A stretch of DNA of 64,000 bases from Acinetobacter pseudolwoffii (lineage in GTDB: Bacteria > Pseudomonadota > Gammaproteobacteria > Pseudomonadales > Moraxellaceae), in assembly GCF_002803605.1 (NCBI RefSeq), contig NZ_PHRG01000002.1, positions 124,001-188,000 of the forward strand. The letters are read 5' to 3'. Position 1 is the stretch's first letter; every line of letters starts with the position of its first letter. Below, one piece after another: positions 27,200 through 37,288 of the stretch. Position numbers and translations under genes: made by a program. The notes under the pieces are model-generated. The model saw only the letters and a list, made by a program, of their open reading frames with translations. It did not search any database and had not been told where the DNA came from.

Positions 27200-28012
27200 T
27201 TAAGACATCTGATTTAATCGAAGACGGTTAAAAAGTTCAATACAAGCATCGCCATCCAGAGATCGCTGCTCAAATTGAGTGACAATTTTCATCGGGTTTA
27301 GCGCATTACAAAAAAACAGACTCTGAATATGGGCTATTTCCTCCATATCGATGTAACGTTGCTGACAGGCAATTCCCTGATCTTGCATCCGTTGTAGAAT
27401 TTCTGCACGCATCACCCCAAAGACGCCATTATAACGAAGTTCCGGCGTAATCCATGTATTGTTTATACAAATGAAACAATTACTGCTCACCCCTTCGACA
27501 ACCCCGCCCTGTACATCTGTCACCAGTGCCTCAGACCAACCGCGCTGATCCGCCTCCTGCTTGAGCAAAACCTGCTCCAGGCGATTCAAGGTTTTTAGTC
27601 CGACCAGACCCGGCATGGTCAATCCCAGTGCCTGCTGTAATACCCCACTTTGGATCTGTTCATACTTTAAATCATGTAGGGCTTGAGGATAATAAAATAG
27701 CCACAGATCCGCCGGATGCTCTGGCAAACTATAGCCCCGCTCGCCGACTCCACGACTCAGCACGATCTTTAATGTTCCATTCAGCTGACTTTCTGATTCA
27801 CGTAAAAGTTCTAAACTTTCTGCAATCAGAGCTAAATCAGCATGCAAACTTAATTTTTGATTACTGAGCTGCAAACGTGCCAGATGACGATCATATAATT
27901 CCACCCGGTCCTGTCGAATCCGGGCCGTGCTAAAACAGCCATCACCATAATGAAAGGCCCGATCGAGTACTTCTATCTCACTGACATGGTTCGCATTTTT
28001 CAAACAGAGCAT
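27200..28012 (-). CDS. pabC: Aminodeoxychorismate lyase
   Basis: PabC releases pyruvate from 4-amino-4-deoxychorismate to form p-aminobenzoate for folate. It is a fold-type IV pyridoxal-phosphate enzyme of 270 residues. The catalytic Lys lies in VGLKTLNRLEQVLLKQEA. The cofactor-phosphate region is GGVVEGVSSNCFICINNTW. The N-terminal FHYGDGCFSTARI is the usual family start. It leads the pabC-mltG-tmk operon and is divergent from the first sulfate-binding protein gene. Confidence 0.92.
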   Translation of the reverse strand: MLCLKNANHVSEIEVLDRAFHYGDGCFSTARIRQDRVELYDRHLARLQLSNQKLSLHADLALIAESLELLRESESQLNGTLKIVLSRGVGERGYSLPEHPADLWLFYYPQALHDLKYEQIQSGVLQQALGLTMPGLVGLKTLNRLEQVLLKQEADQRGWSEALVTDVQGGVVEGVSSNCFICINNTWITPELRYNGVFGVMRAEILQRMQDQGIACQQRYIDMEEIAHIQSLFFCNALNPMKIVTQFEQRSLDGDACIELFNRLRLNQMS

Positions 28013-28093
28013 ATTTTATTGCCTCTCAAATCAACAATTGAGTACTGAGAGATAAGCTCCATCGATTTATCTCTTTTACTCACATCAAATGCA

Positions 28094-28136
28094 TTTTTAA
28101 TTATTTTTTATGCAAAATATCTCCAGCTATTCTTGC
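28094..28136 (+). promoter_or_regulatory. Conserved upstream element of the first sulfate-binding protein gene (candidate CysB site)
   Basis: A T-rich run followed by an imperfect dyad (GCAAAATA ... TATTCTTGC, 28112-28136) lies 36-60 bases before the ATG. The second sulfate-binding protein gene has the same layout at 29278-29319. Shared upstream sequence between paralogues suggests a common regulator. CysB is inferred because its gene is in this locus. Confidence 0.45.
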
Positions 28137-28171
28137 CTTGTCCAACAAAAGCTAAAAAAATTGAGGCAAAA

Positions 28172-29179
28172 ATGAATATTGGTAAATTAAAAATTGGGGT
28201 ATTGGCTGCACTGGTTTCGGCCACTGCTTTCAGTGTGTCTGCAAAAGATTTCCTGAACGTGTCTTATGACCCAACCCGCGAATTATATGACAATTTTAAT
28301 AAGGAATTCAGCGCATACTGGAAAAAAACCACGGGTCAGGACGTGAACTATAAACAGTCGCATGGCGGTTCAGGTAAACAGGCCCGTGCTGTGATTGATG
28401 GTCTGGATGCAGACGTCGTGACCCTCGCGCTGGCGGCCGACATTGATGAAATTGCAGCGAGAGGTCTGCTGCCTAAAGACTGGCAGAAACAATTCCCGCA
28501 AAACTCGACCCCCTATACCTCCACCATCGTCTTTCTAGTCAAAAAAGGCAATCCAAAAGGGATTAAAGATTGGGACGATCTGGTGAAGCCTGGAGTAGAG
28601 ATCATTACGCCAAACCCGAAAACTTCTGGCGGTGCACGCTGGAACTATCTGGCGGCATGGGCATGGGCCAAACATCAACCTGGTGGCAATGACAGCAAAG
28701 CACAAGATTTTGTGCGTCAAATCTATAAACAGACCAAAGTTCTGGACTCAGGCGCACGTGGAGCCACCACCACTTTTGCTGAGCGCGGGATCGGTGATGT
28801 ATTACTGGCTTGGGAAAATGAAGCCCATCTCGCTACTCGTGAACAGCCGGGTAAATTTGAAATCATCACGCCAAGTCTGTCAATTTTGGCCGAGCCACCG
28901 GTGGCAATTGTAGAGAAAAATGCCAGGAAAGATGGCAATGAAAACCTGGCCAAAGCTTATTTGAATTATCTGTATTCTCCTGCGGGGCAAACTGTGGCTG
29001 CGAAGAACTTCTATCGTCCACGTAATAGCGAAGTATTAAAGAAATATAGCAGCGTATTTAAACCTTTAAAGTTAGTCACCATCGACAAAGAATTTGGTGG
29101 CTGGACCAAGGTACAAAAAGCACATTTCGATAATGGCGGGATCTTTGATCAAATTGTAAAGGCAAATCATACGAAATAA
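28172..29179 (+). CDS. sbp: Sulfate ABC transporter substrate-binding protein, copy 1
   Basis: A periplasmic sulfate/thiosulfate-binding protein that delivers the anion to CysTWA. ATG 28172 follows GAGG at a good distance and gives 335 residues with a clean signal peptide (cleavage near VSAKDF). The SBP signature [34 protein letters not shown], and [18 protein letters not shown] are typical of sulfate-binding proteins. A near-identical copy follows 180 bases downstream. Whether one copy prefers thiosulfate cannot be read here. Confidence 0.95.
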   Translation: MNIGKLKIGVLAALVSATAFSVSAKDFLNVSYDPTRELYDNFNKEFSAYWKKTTGQDVNYKQSHGGSGKQARAVIDGLDADVVTLALAADIDEIAARGLLPKDWQKQFPQNSTPYTSTIVFLVKKGNPKGIKDWDDLVKPGVEIITPNPKTSGGARWNYLAAWAWAKHQPGGNDSKAQDFVRQIYKQTKVLDSGARGATTTFAERGIGDVLLAWENEAHLATREQPGKFEIITPSLSILAEPPVAIVEKNARKDGNENLAKAYLNYLYSPAGQTVAAKNFYRPRNSEVLKKYSSVFKPLKLVTIDKEFGGWTKVQKAHFDNGGIFDQIVKANHTK

Positions 29180-29199
29180 TGAGGCAGTCCAGCAGAAAC

Positions 29200-29227
29200 A
29201 ATGGCCTTTATTGATAAGGCCATTTTC
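29200..29227 (+). terminator. Terminator between the two sulfate-binding protein genes
   Basis: AATGGCCTTTAT pairs with ATAAGGCCATT and is followed by T residues. It suggests that copy 2 has its own promoter. Confidence 0.75.
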
Positions 29228-29277
29228 ATTTCAATAACTTCAGCTCCGTCTTATCTTTTTTTTTCATATAAAATTCG

Positions 29278-29319
29278 TTTTTATTTATTTTTTACGCATA
29301 AAGAATAGGTTTATTCTGC
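29278..29319 (+). promoter_or_regulatory. Conserved upstream element of the second sulfate-binding protein gene (candidate CysB site)
   Basis: The T-rich run with ACGCATAA is followed by the dyad AGAATA-GGTT-TATTCT (29302-29317), about 40 bases before the ATG. It parallels the element upstream of copy 1. Confidence 0.45.
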
Positions 29320-29357
29320 AGCTATGTTACAAAACGTGTAAGAAATTGAGGTTTCTA

Positions 29358-30371
29358 ATGAGTATTTCAAAAACAATAAAACTTGGGGTTCTGGCTGCTG
29401 TGATTTCGGCAACCTCATTAGGTGCTTCAGCACGTGATTTTCTGAATGTTTCCTACGATCCGACACGTGAATTGTATGAAGATGTCAACAAGAGTTTTGG
29501 CAAATACTGGGAAAGCCGTACGGGTCAAAAAATTAACTTCAAGCAATCCCATGGTGGTTCTGGTAAACAGGCCCGCTCTGTTATTGATGGCTTGAATGCA
29601 GATGTGGTGACTTTGGCCCTCGCAGCCGATATTGATGTGCTTGCAGAAAAAGCCAAATTGTTGCCAGCAGACTGGCAAAAGAAACTGCCACAAAACTCGA
29701 CACCGTATACCTCAACAATCGTATTTTTGGTGCATAAAGGCAACCCCAAAGGGATTAAAGACTGGGGCGATCTGGTGAAACCGGGTGTCGGTATTATTAC
29801 CCCGAATCCGAAAACATCAGGTGGCGCGCGCTGGAACTATCTGGCGGCATGGGCATGGGCCAAACATCAGGCCGGTGGCAATGACACAACTGCACAAGAA
29901 TTTGTTCGCCAAATTTATAAAAACACCAAAGTCCTGGATTCAGGTGCGCGTGGTGCAACTACCACCTTTGCCGAGCGCGGGATCGGTGATGTCTTGCTGG
30001 CCTGGGAAAATGAAGCGTACTTAGCGATTCGTGAGCAACCAGGTAAGTTTGAAATTATCACGCCAAGTCTGTCTATTCTGGCTGAACCGCCAGTGGCGAT
30101 TGTAGAAAAAAATGCAGCGAGAAAAGGCAATAAGCATCTGGCTCAAGGTTATTTAAACTTCCTGTACTCGCCACTGGGTCAAGACCTGGCAGGCAAACAT
30201 TATTATCGTCCACGCAGTGAAGTAGCTTTAAAGAAATATAATCATGTATTCAAACCACTCAAACTGGTAACGATTGATCAGGAATTTGGCGGCTGGGCAA
30301 AAGTGCAAAAAGCGCATTTTGAGAATGGCGGTATTTTCGACCAGATTGTGAAGGCAAACAGCGCGAAGTAA
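29358..30371 (+). CDS. Sulfate ABC transporter substrate-binding protein, copy 2
   Basis: The second sulfate-binding protein has 337 residues. ATG 29358 follows GAGG by six bases and starts a normal signal peptide ending GASARDF. Most of the mature protein is the same as copy 1, including the [41 protein letters not shown] and [20 protein letters not shown] blocks. Differences cluster in the N-terminal third and near the C-terminus. Tandem duplication is the simplest reading. It could widen affinity or specificity, for example sulfate versus thiosulfate. Confidence 0.95.
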   Translation: MSISKTIKLGVLAAVISATSLGASARDFLNVSYDPTRELYEDVNKSFGKYWESRTGQKINFKQSHGGSGKQARSVIDGLNADVVTLALAADIDVLAEKAKLLPADWQKKLPQNSTPYTSTIVFLVHKGNPKGIKDWGDLVKPGVGIITPNPKTSGGARWNYLAAWAWAKHQAGGNDTTAQEFVRQIYKNTKVLDSGARGATTTFAERGIGDVLLAWENEAYLAIREQPGKFEIITPSLSILAEPPVAIVEKNAARKGNKHLAQGYLNFLYSPLGQDLAGKHYYRPRSEVALKKYNHVFKPLKLVTIDQEFGGWAKVQKAHFENGGIFDQIVKANSAK

Positions 30372-30400
30372 TTCGCAGCTGATCTGACAGGAGCATCGAT

Positions 30401-31006
30401 ATGATACATACGCTTATTGTTCCAGGTGTAGGTGGTAGCGAATACAATCACTGGCAAACATGCTTACAACATCAGCTCAGTCGATGCTCTCGTGTGCAAC
30501 AAAAAGATTGGAATCATCCCGTTTTGCAGGAATGGATCACTGAATTTGTCAAAGCCCTGCAAGATATTCAAGATGATGTACAGGTTGTAGCGCATAGCTT
30601 TGGCTGTTTAACCTCGGTCGCGGCACTGGCACAACATCCAGAATTGACTGCTAAAGTTAAAAAGCTGATTCTGGTCGCACCGGCCAATCCGGCACGTTTT
30701 GGGGAAAATGGTTTTGCACCTAACAGCCAGACCGATTACAGCCATTATTTTCAGCAAGTGCAGATTCAGGTTCCGGCCACGTTATTAATCAGTGAAAATG
30801 ATCCCTGGTTAAGCTATGCAGACGCCCAGTTTCTGGCCAAAGCGTGGAAACTCAAGCCGATTAATCTCGGACAGGTGGGGCATGTCAATGTCGCCTCAGG
30901 ATTTGGCCCTTTTCCTGAACTTGCCCAGTATTTGATTTCAGAAAAGACTATGCAACATATCAGCAATACTGATGACAGCAAGTATTATTTCAAATTTGCA
31001 TTTTAG
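30401..31006 (+). CDS. RBBP9/YdeN-type alpha/beta hydrolase
   Basis: A 201-residue serine hydrolase of the RBBP9/YdeN family. The N-terminal IVPGVGGSEYNHWQ is the family start. The nucleophile Ser lies in VVAHSFGCLTSVAAL, the Asp in LISENDPWLSYADAQ, and the His in GQVGHVNVASGFGPFPE. No signal peptide is seen. It sits between the sulfate-binding proteins and cysT on the same strand, an arrangement suggesting co-expression with sulfur uptake, but the substrate is unknown. Confidence 0.85.
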   Translation: MIHTLIVPGVGGSEYNHWQTCLQHQLSRCSRVQQKDWNHPVLQEWITEFVKALQDIQDDVQVVAHSFGCLTSVAALAQHPELTAKVKKLILVAPANPARFGENGFAPNSQTDYSHYFQQVQIQVPATLLISENDPWLSYADAQFLAKAWKLKPINLGQVGHVNVASGFGPFPELAQYLISEKTMQHISNTDDSKYYFKFAF

Positions 31007-31093
31007 TCGTTGCAAATTATGCTTGTGTCCAATTTCTTTTTTTAATTTTCGCTGGTTAGTTTTAACCAGCTTTCTCTCTTTTGAGGAGTCATC

Positions 31094-31927
31094 ATGTCGC
31101 AGCGATCCCGAGTGCTGCCAGGATTTGGTCTTTCTCTAGGCTTTACCCTAGCGTATTTATCATTAATCGTTTTAATCCCGCTGTCTGCTGTTTTTATTAA
31201 ATCACTGGGCATTGGCTGGGAAGGCTTGTGGGAAATCCTGAGCTCTGAACGTATTCAAAAATCCCTACAACTCAGTTTCAGTGCAGCCATTATTGCTGCG
31301 CTGGTGAATGTGGTGTTTGGCCTGTTATTGGCCTGGTGTCTGGTACGTTATAGCTTCCCGGGCAAACGTATTGTCGATGCCTTGGTCGATTTGCCTTTTG
31401 CGCTGCCAACAGCGGTGGCCGGTATTGCCTTGACCTCTTTATATGCGCCGACTGGCTGGATTGGTCAGTATCTTGAACCGATTGGTATTCAGGTTGCTTA
31501 TACCCCGATTGGTATTACGCTGGCTCTAATCTTTATTGGCCTGCCTTTTGTGGTTCGTACCGTACAGCCGGTACTCAGTGATCTGGAAACTGAACTGGAA
31601 GAAGCTGCATCTGCACTCGGGGCAAATCGCTTGCAAATTGTGACCAAGGTAATTTTCCCGATTTTACTTCCTGCGCTTATCACTGGCTTTGCGTTAGCTT
31701 TCGCTCGCGGTGTTGGTGAATATGGTTCGGTGATCTTCATTGCCGGGAATCAGCCCTTTGAAACAGAAATTGCCCCACTGATGATTATTTCCCGTTTAGA
31801 AGAATATGATTATGCCGGTGCAACCACAATTGCGGTGGTGATGTTGCTGATTTCATTTGTCCTGCTGTTCCTGATTAACTTACTGCAAGCTTGGGCCAGC
31901 CGCCGTACCGGGAGAACTGCACGATGA
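31094..31927 (+). CDS. cysT: Sulfate/thiosulfate ABC transporter permease CysT
   Basis: CysT (CysU) is one of two permeases forming the sulfate channel in the inner membrane. The 277 residues contain about six membrane segments. The coupling-helix (EAA) motif [23 protein letters not shown] is present, and the [19 protein letters not shown] stretch is diagnostic of the CysT/CysW pair. GAGG precedes the ATG. The gene overlaps cysW by four bases. Confidence 0.95.
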   Translation: MSQRSRVLPGFGLSLGFTLAYLSLIVLIPLSAVFIKSLGIGWEGLWEILSSERIQKSLQLSFSAAIIAALVNVVFGLLLAWCLVRYSFPGKRIVDALVDLPFALPTAVAGIALTSLYAPTGWIGQYLEPIGIQVAYTPIGITLALIFIGLPFVVRTVQPVLSDLETELEEAASALGANRLQIVTKVIFPILLPALITGFALAFARGVGEYGSVIFIAGNQPFETEIAPLMIISRLEEYDYAGATTIAVVMLLISFVLLFLINLLQAWASRRTGRTAR

Positions 31928-32817
31928 GTTTGAATACCAACAGCAATGCACTGGCTGAAAAACTGCAATCCCGTGATGCAACCCGTGAGCCAACCTGGGT
32001 ACGTTATATCCTGATCACTATTGCACTGATTTTTTTCTTGAGCTGCCTGATCCTGCCTTTGATTCTGGTTTTTGTGGAAGCCTTTAAACAGGGAATTGGT
32101 GTCTATACACAGGCACTGGTGCATCCAGATACCTTGTCCGCAGTGAAATTAACCTTACTCACAGCTGCAATCGCCGTACCGCTGAACGTGGTATTTGGTG
32201 TGGCTGCAGCATGGTCAGTGGCGAAGTTTAACTTTCGGGGTAAATCCTTCTTGACCACCTTGATTGATATGCCATTTTCGGTCTCTCCCGTGATTGCCGG
32301 TTTAATGCTGGTACTGATTTTCGGTACGCAAGGCTGGATGGGGTCCTGGCTAATGGACAATGACATCAAGATCCTTTATGCAGTGCCTGCCATTGTCCTG
32401 GCGACCATCTTTATTACTGTACCTTTCGTGGCTCGTGAATTAATTCCATTAATGGAAGCACAAGGCACGGAAGAAGAAGAAGCTGCGATTGTGCTCGGTG
32501 CATCTGGCTGGCAAACTTTCTGGAAAGTGACCCTGCCAAATATCAAATGGGGTCTGATTTACGGCGTGATTCTGTGTAATGCGCGGGCCATGGGTGAGTT
32601 TGGTGCGGTATCGGTTGTATCCGGTCATATCCGCGGTGAAACCAATACTTTACCGCTACACGTCGAAATTCTTTATAACGAATATACCTTTAGTGCTGCG
32701 TTTGCCGTGTCTTCGCTTCTGGCTCTCCTCGCAATTGTCACCCTGATTTTAAAAACATGGGTGGAACTGCGCCAGGAAAAACAGGACAAACGTAATCAAG
32801 ATTCTACAGTTTCTTAA
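31924..32817 (+). CDS. cysW: Sulfate/thiosulfate ABC transporter permease CysW
   Basis: The second permease of the sulfate importer, 297 residues from ATG 31924. That start makes the typical ATGA overlap with the cysT stop; an in-frame ATG further upstream would lie deep inside cysT. It has about six membrane segments, the [20 protein letters not shown] block and the EAA loop [44 protein letters not shown] is a strong CysW signature. Confidence 0.95.
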   Translation: MSLNTNSNALAEKLQSRDATREPTWVRYILITIALIFFLSCLILPLILVFVEAFKQGIGVYTQALVHPDTLSAVKLTLLTAAIAVPLNVVFGVAAAWSVAKFNFRGKSFLTTLIDMPFSVSPVIAGLMLVLIFGTQGWMGSWLMDNDIKILYAVPAIVLATIFITVPFVARELIPLMEAQGTEEEEAAIVLGASGWQTFWKVTLPNIKWGLIYGVILCNARAMGEFGAVSVVSGHIRGETNTLPLHVEILYNEYTFSAAFAVSSLLALLAIVTLILKTWVELRQEKQDKRNQDSTVS

Positions 32818-32828
32818 GGAATGCCAAC

Positions 32829-33890
32829 ATGAGTATTCAAGTACAAAATATTGAAAAACACTTTGGTGCATTCCATGCACTTAAAAATATCTCGCTGGAT
32901 TTTCCAGATGGTCAACTGGTGGCCCTGCTCGGCCCATCAGGTTGCGGCAAAACCACGCTGCTACGGATTATTGCAGGTCTAGAATCTGCAGATGGCGGTC
33001 AGGTCATTCTGGAAGGTCAGGATGCGACCAATGTTCATGTACGTGAACGTGAAGTCGGCTTCGTGTTTCAACATTATGCCCTGTTTCGTCATATGACGGT
33101 ATTTGACAATATTGCTTTTGGTCTGCGTGTTCGCCCACGTAAAACCCGTCCATCTGAAGCGGAAATTAAAAAACGTGTTACGCGTTTACTTGATTTGGTT
33201 CAGCTGGGTTTTCTGGCTGACCGTTACCCTGCTCAGCTTTCAGGTGGCCAGCGTCAGCGTATTGCATTGGCACGTGCCTTAGCCGTTGAACCGCGTGTGC
33301 TGTTGCTAGATGAACCTTTCGGTGCACTGGATGCCAAAGTCCGTAAGGAATTACGTCGCTGGTTACGTACCTTGCATGATGAGTTGCACATCACCTCGAT
33401 CTTTGTGACCCACGATCAGGAAGAAGCGCTGGAAGTGGCCGATCAGATTGTGGTGATGAACAAAGGTAATGTCGAACAGATCGGTTCGCCACGTGAGGTC
33501 TATGAAACGCCGGCAACCCCATTTGTGTTTGATTTCTTGGGTCAAGCCAATCGTTTTGAAGGCCAGAACAACGGCGGCATTATTCAGCTCGGTCAAGATC
33601 GTATTCAGTTTGATGGCGCAAAAAATGCTGCTCAAGGTGAAGTGATTTTATTCGCACGTCCTGATGAACTGCGCATTCATGCACAGCCACAAGACAATGC
33701 CATTCAGGCCACCTTCATACGTGAATTATGGATTGCGGGTAAAGTCGTTGCAGAACTGAATGACCGTCAGGGTAACTTGATTGAAATCTTACTGACACCT
33801 GATGAAGCAAGAGCACACCAATTCCGCCCCAATCAAACCGTGTGGTTAAGTGCAGTGAACTTGCATTTATTTGAAAATCAGGTCGCTTAA
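32829..33890 (+). CDS. cysA: Sulfate/thiosulfate ABC transporter ATPase CysA
   Basis: CysA energises sulfate import. The 353 residues comprise an ABC domain (Walker [11 protein letters not shown], signature LSGGQRQR, Walker [13 protein letters not shown], switch His in [11 protein letters not shown]) and a C-terminal regulatory beta domain (about residues 240-350) of the TOBE type. It starts 11 bases after cysW. A GC-rich hairpin lies just past its stop codon. Confidence 0.97.
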   Translation: MSIQVQNIEKHFGAFHALKNISLDFPDGQLVALLGPSGCGKTTLLRIIAGLESADGGQVILEGQDATNVHVREREVGFVFQHYALFRHMTVFDNIAFGLRVRPRKTRPSEAEIKKRVTRLLDLVQLGFLADRYPAQLSGGQRQRIALARALAVEPRVLLLDEPFGALDAKVRKELRRWLRTLHDELHITSIFVTHDQEEALEVADQIVVMNKGNVEQIGSPREVYETPATPFVFDFLGQANRFEGQNNGGIIQLGQDRIQFDGAKNAAQGEVILFARPDELRIHAQPQDNAIQATFIRELWIAGKVVAELNDRQGNLIEILLTPDEARAHQFRPNQTVWLSAVNLHLFENQVA

Positions 33891-33898
33891 GACCAAAA

Positions 33899-33922
33899 GA
33901 TGGGGCTTCGAAATGCCCCATC
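33899..33922 (+). terminator. Hairpin between cysA and cysB
   Basis: An 8-bp stem, GATGGGGC/GCCCCATC, has an 8-base loop. It is followed by CTCTTCTA rather than a pure T-run, so it may be a partial terminator or an mRNA-stabilising stem ahead of cysB. Confidence 0.55.
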
Positions 33923-33944
33923 CTCTTCTAGGGTAAAGAGAATT

Positions 33945-34868
33945 ATGAATTTCCAACAATTAAGAATTATACGAGAAACGGTTAGACAGAACTTTAATTT
34001 AACTGAAGCCTCAGCTGCACTTTATACTTCGCAGTCTGGAGTGAGTAAGCATATTAAAGATCTGGAAGATGAGCTTGGCGTGCAGCTGTTTATCCGTAAG
34101 GGTAAGCGTCTACTGGGTTTAACCGAGCCGGGTCAGGCACTATTAGGAATTGTAGAACGCATGCTGGTCGATGCCGATAATATTAAGCGTCTGGCTGATG
34201 ATTTTAATAAAGTTGATGAAGGTACCTTGACCATTGCCACCACGCATACCCAGGCGCGCTATGTGCTACCGCCGATTGTCAGCCAATTCAAAAAAGAATT
34301 TCCTAAAGTACATTTGATTCTGCAACAGGCCAGCCCGGTAGAAATCACGGAAATGCTGCTGCAAGGTCAAGCCGATATCGGTATTGCAACCGAAGCACTG
34401 ACGACTGAAGACAATCTGGCCAGCGTACCTTATTATAACTGGCAACATAGTATTATTACGCCGCAAAATCATCCACTTGCAACTAAAGATCAGATCCGGA
34501 TCGAAGATCTGGCCCATTACCCGATTATTACCTATCATGGTGGTTTTACCGGTCGCTCCAAGATTGATACCGCCTTTGAAGAAGCCGGCTTTGATGTCGA
34601 TATCGTCATGTCCGCACTCGATGCCGATGTGATTAAAACCTATGTGGAAATGAATATGGGCGTCGGCATTGTCAACGATGTCGCTTATGACCCGGAGCGT
34701 GATTACCGTTTAAAGCAGATTAAAACGGATATTTTTGGCATGAATACCACCTGGATTGCGGTACGTAAAGGACATTTACTACGTGGTTATGGCTACGAGT
34801 TTATTTCCCTGTGCTCGCCGGATGCCGATATTAAAGCGCTTAAAAAAGTCGCCTATCCAGACGAATAA
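33945..34868 (+). CDS. cysB: LysR-type regulator CysB
   Basis: CysB activates sulfur assimilation genes with O-acetylserine/N-acetylserine as inducer. The start ATG 33945 gives 307 residues beginning MNFQQLRIIRETVRQNFNLT, the usual CysB N-terminus. The helix-turn-helix TEASAALYTSQSGVSKHIKDLED is followed by the inducer-binding domain with TTHTQARYVLPP and the STHT-like ligand loop. AAAGAG-type spacing supports this start. Its position directly after cysTWA suggests it regulates this locus and is co-transcribed with it. Confidence 0.93.
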   Translation: MNFQQLRIIRETVRQNFNLTEASAALYTSQSGVSKHIKDLEDELGVQLFIRKGKRLLGLTEPGQALLGIVERMLVDADNIKRLADDFNKVDEGTLTIATTHTQARYVLPPIVSQFKKEFPKVHLILQQASPVEITEMLLQGQADIGIATEALTTEDNLASVPYYNWQHSIITPQNHPLATKDQIRIEDLAHYPIITYHGGFTGRSKIDTAFEEAGFDVDIVMSALDADVIKTYVEMNMGVGIVNDVAYDPERDYRLKQIKTDIFGMNTTWIAVRKGHLLRGYGYEFISLCSPDADIKALKKVAYPDE

Positions 34869-34888
34869 AAATATATAAGTTTTCAGTC

Positions 34889-34912
34889 AAAGAGGCCAGC
34901 GAGCCTCTTTAT
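34889..34912 (+). terminator. Terminator after cysB
   Basis: AAGAGGC pairs with GCCTCTT and a TTATTATTTT tract follows. Confidence 0.8.
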
Positions 34913-34982
34913 TATTTTCAAGTGGATAATTTGTATAAATATCAAGCATAATCACATTAATAATAAATTGAATTATACCAAT

Positions 34983-36185
34983 ATGATCGACAGCAAATTT
35001 GCTCTTTTCTGTATGGGCTGCGCTTTTTCTGGGTCAGGTTATAGCGCTGCTTTTGAACAGTCCAATCAAAGTATTCAGTCTTTTTTTGAAAAAAATCATT
35101 ATGCTGAAATTTCATTGGCTTGGGTTCGCCCTGATATTAGCGGTCAGGTACAGCATACCGAGCAGCTGCAACAACTGGGTATTACTGACTTTTCTACGGG
35201 CCAACTTGCCAGTACGCAATTTATTTCTAATGTTGCCTTAAAATTACAGCTTCACCCTCAACTATCATGGGGACTGATTTATGATCAGCCTTATCATGTA
35301 GATGTGGCTTATAGTTATAATCCTGTTTTTGCAGGTGAAGCGCTTTCTGTTGAGGCCGCGACTATCAAGTTTGATAGCCACAATCTCACATCATTAATCG
35401 GCTTCCAACCGGATAATCACTGGAATTTTTATACAGGGCTAAGTTATCAAAGTCTGGAAGGAAGCTTATATTTATCCGGGCAAACCTTTTATATATTTAA
35501 TGGTTATCGGGCTACATTTGAACAAGATCCCGCTTGGGGCTGGCTTGCAGGATTCAGTTATCAACTACCCGAATATTTTTTTAGAACTGCGCTGACTTAC
35601 CGTTCAGCCATTGCTCACCATCATAAAACTGCTGAATCGATTGTCGTAGGCACCAATCCCTCCCCCTATACCCAGATTCAAACCCCTCAATCCATCCATC
35701 TGGATTTTCAAACAGGATTGCCTTATCAAAATGCCTTTTATGGCACATTACGCTGGTTAAACTGGCAAAATTTTGTCATTCAGCCGCCTAAATTCGGTAC
35801 AGTGATTGACTATGCTGCCTTAGAATTTCCAGAATTAAAATCATTCAGGATGATTGATTATCGGGAGGATCAATGGTCTGCCAAAATTGGTCTGGCACAT
35901 CAATGGCCCTCCTTTGGCATAAATTCTATCGAACTCTTATGGGATTCCGGTACAGGAAATCCGGCTTCGACATTAAATCCGAGTGATGGATATTGGGGTA
36001 TTGGACTAGCTCATCTTTACAAGATTCAAGATACTTGGGATATTGCCACAGGATTCTATTATCTAAAATTTCAAAAACCTGAGGTCTCAACATCTGAGTC
36101 ATTTACGCCTCAGATTGCGGGTTTATCTGCTGTTTCTGATAATAGTGCCTGGATCATGGGCTTAAAACTGGGTTATCACTTTTAA
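34983..36185 (+). CDS. FadL/OmpP1-type outer-membrane transporter
   Basis: A 400-residue outer-membrane beta-barrel of the long-chain fatty acid/aromatic transporter family. The N-terminus has a signal-like segment (CMGCAFSGSGYS) followed by the FadL-type hatch start AAFEQSNQSIQSFFE. The barrel part alternates polar and hydrophobic residues, and the C-terminus ends GLKLGYHF with a terminal Phe, as usual for barrel assembly. ATG 34983 is preferred to TTG 34968. A strong bidirectional terminator separates it from carO. Uptake of hydrophobic compounds is likely; the substrate is not known. Confidence 0.85.
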   Translation: MIDSKFALFCMGCAFSGSGYSAAFEQSNQSIQSFFEKNHYAEISLAWVRPDISGQVQHTEQLQQLGITDFSTGQLASTQFISNVALKLQLHPQLSWGLIYDQPYHVDVAYSYNPVFAGEALSVEAATIKFDSHNLTSLIGFQPDNHWNFYTGLSYQSLEGSLYLSGQTFYIFNGYRATFEQDPAWGWLAGFSYQLPEYFFRTALTYRSAIAHHHKTAESIVVGTNPSPYTQIQTPQSIHLDFQTGLPYQNAFYGTLRWLNWQNFVIQPPKFGTVIDYAALEFPELKSFRMIDYREDQWSAKIGLAHQWPSFGINSIELLWDSGTGNPASTLNPSDGYWGIGLAHLYKIQDTWDIATGFYYLKFQKPEVSTSESFTPQIAGLSAVSDNSAWIMGLKLGYHF

Positions 36186-36200
36186 AACTTTCATTACAAC

Positions 36201-36238
36201 GCATAAAAAAAACGAGCCGAAGCTCGTTTTTTTTATGC
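36201..36238. terminator. Bidirectional terminator between the FadL-type gene and carO
   Basis: A perfect 17-bp inverted repeat (arms 36201-36217 and 36222-36238) has a CGAA loop. Both flanks are A8/T8 tracts, so it ends transcription of both convergent genes. Confidence 0.92.
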
Positions 36239-36247
36239 AGCTATAGC

Positions 36248-36970
36248 TTAGAAGCGGAAGCTGACACCCAGTTTCGCTACTGGTAGCCATTCGTATTCAT
36301 TGTCGTTACGAATTTCACTAGCCTCATCTCTTACAGCCTGCTCAAATTCAGCTTGACGCGCTTCTACAGTTCCTTCACTTACTAAATTAACACGCGGATT
36401 ACCATTATAGTAGGCACCAATTTCACCAAAGACTCCCCAACGATTGGTAATTGCTGGTGAGAAACCGATCCCTACATAAGGTGCAATATTGTTTTTATAA
36501 GATAAATCACCGTTAAGTCGAACACCATTCGCACCAGCTGTAAAATCTTGACCATTTACTGTAAAACCACGCTCGGGGCTTACTCTACGTTCAATTTCAT
36601 AGTCGTTATCAACATATCCTACACCGGCCGCCATATAGAACCAGTTCGCCCAAGGACGAATTTCAGCATTTAAATAGGTCAGGTTATTGTCCATATCTAG
36701 ATCGTATTTCGAGCCATTAATTGACAAGTCATCAGACCAGGAAATGTCACCACCATTATAACCTAAAGTCACGCCGACATATGGGTTCACGTTCCATGAA
36801 AGTGCACCACCATAACCGGTAGTACCGACTTCAGCACGAACAGCTGCGGGTTTAAAGAAAGAAAAAGATGCCACACCTTCATCTGTTACGATTGTTTCAT
36901 CAGCAGCCATAGCAGAGCCAGCTGCTGCAGCCAAAATGGAAACTGCTAAAATTTTATGTAAAGACTTCAT
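36248..36970 (-). CDS. carO: CarO-family outer-membrane channel
   Basis: CarO is an eight-stranded outer-membrane protein of Acinetobacter linked to ornithine/basic amino acid uptake. Its loss is associated with carbapenem resistance in A. baumannii. ATG 36970 with AGGAG upstream gives 240 residues. The signal peptide ends GSAMAADE. The family-specific blocks AEVGTTGYGGAL, NVNPYVGVTLGYNGGDISW, YDLDMDN and YLNAEIRPWANWFYMAAG are present, and the protein ends KLGVSFRF. It lies head-to-head with dapD across a 320-base gap. The fit to CarO is strong, although loop segments differ from the A. baumannii forms I know. Confidence 0.9.
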   Translation of the reverse strand: MKSLHKILAVSILAAAAGSAMAADETIVTDEGVASFSFFKPAAVRAEVGTTGYGGALSWNVNPYVGVTLGYNGGDISWSDDLSINGSKYDLDMDNNLTYLNAEIRPWANWFYMAAGVGYVDNDYEIERRVSPERGFTVNGQDFTAGANGVRLNGDLSYKNNIAPYVGIGFSPAITNRWGVFGEIGAYYNGNPRVNLVSEGTVEARQAEFEQAVRDEASEIRNDNEYEWLPVAKLGVSFRF

Positions 36971-37288
36971 TATTTCTCTCCTCAAAAGAACTTATTTTGA
37001 TCATTAGTTATTCGTGATGGGTTCAATATAAAGGACTTAAAAAATATTTTTTATTCATGTTTTGCTGATCTTTTGTTATTTTTTGATACAAATTAGTTTT
37101 TCTTGTTGATAACCTGGCTTTTTCTAACACTTCTACTACATTTTAAAATAATGAAAAATAACACTTATCACGTTCATTATTTCAAACTTCCCACACTTTT
37201 GGCTATTTTTCATCTATTTTCAGTCTGCTCAACTATTTTTAATGCAATATAGTGTAAAATCTAGAAAATTTTTTCTGGAAGGAAGATC
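36971..37288. other. Divergent control region carO/dapD
   Basis: These 318 bases, rich in A/T, must hold the promoters of both divergent genes. AAGGAAGATC directly precedes the dapD start and AGGAGAGAAATA the carO start. A TGTAAAAT -10-like box is at about 37253-37260. I see no other gene, repeat or strong hairpin. Confidence 0.5.
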
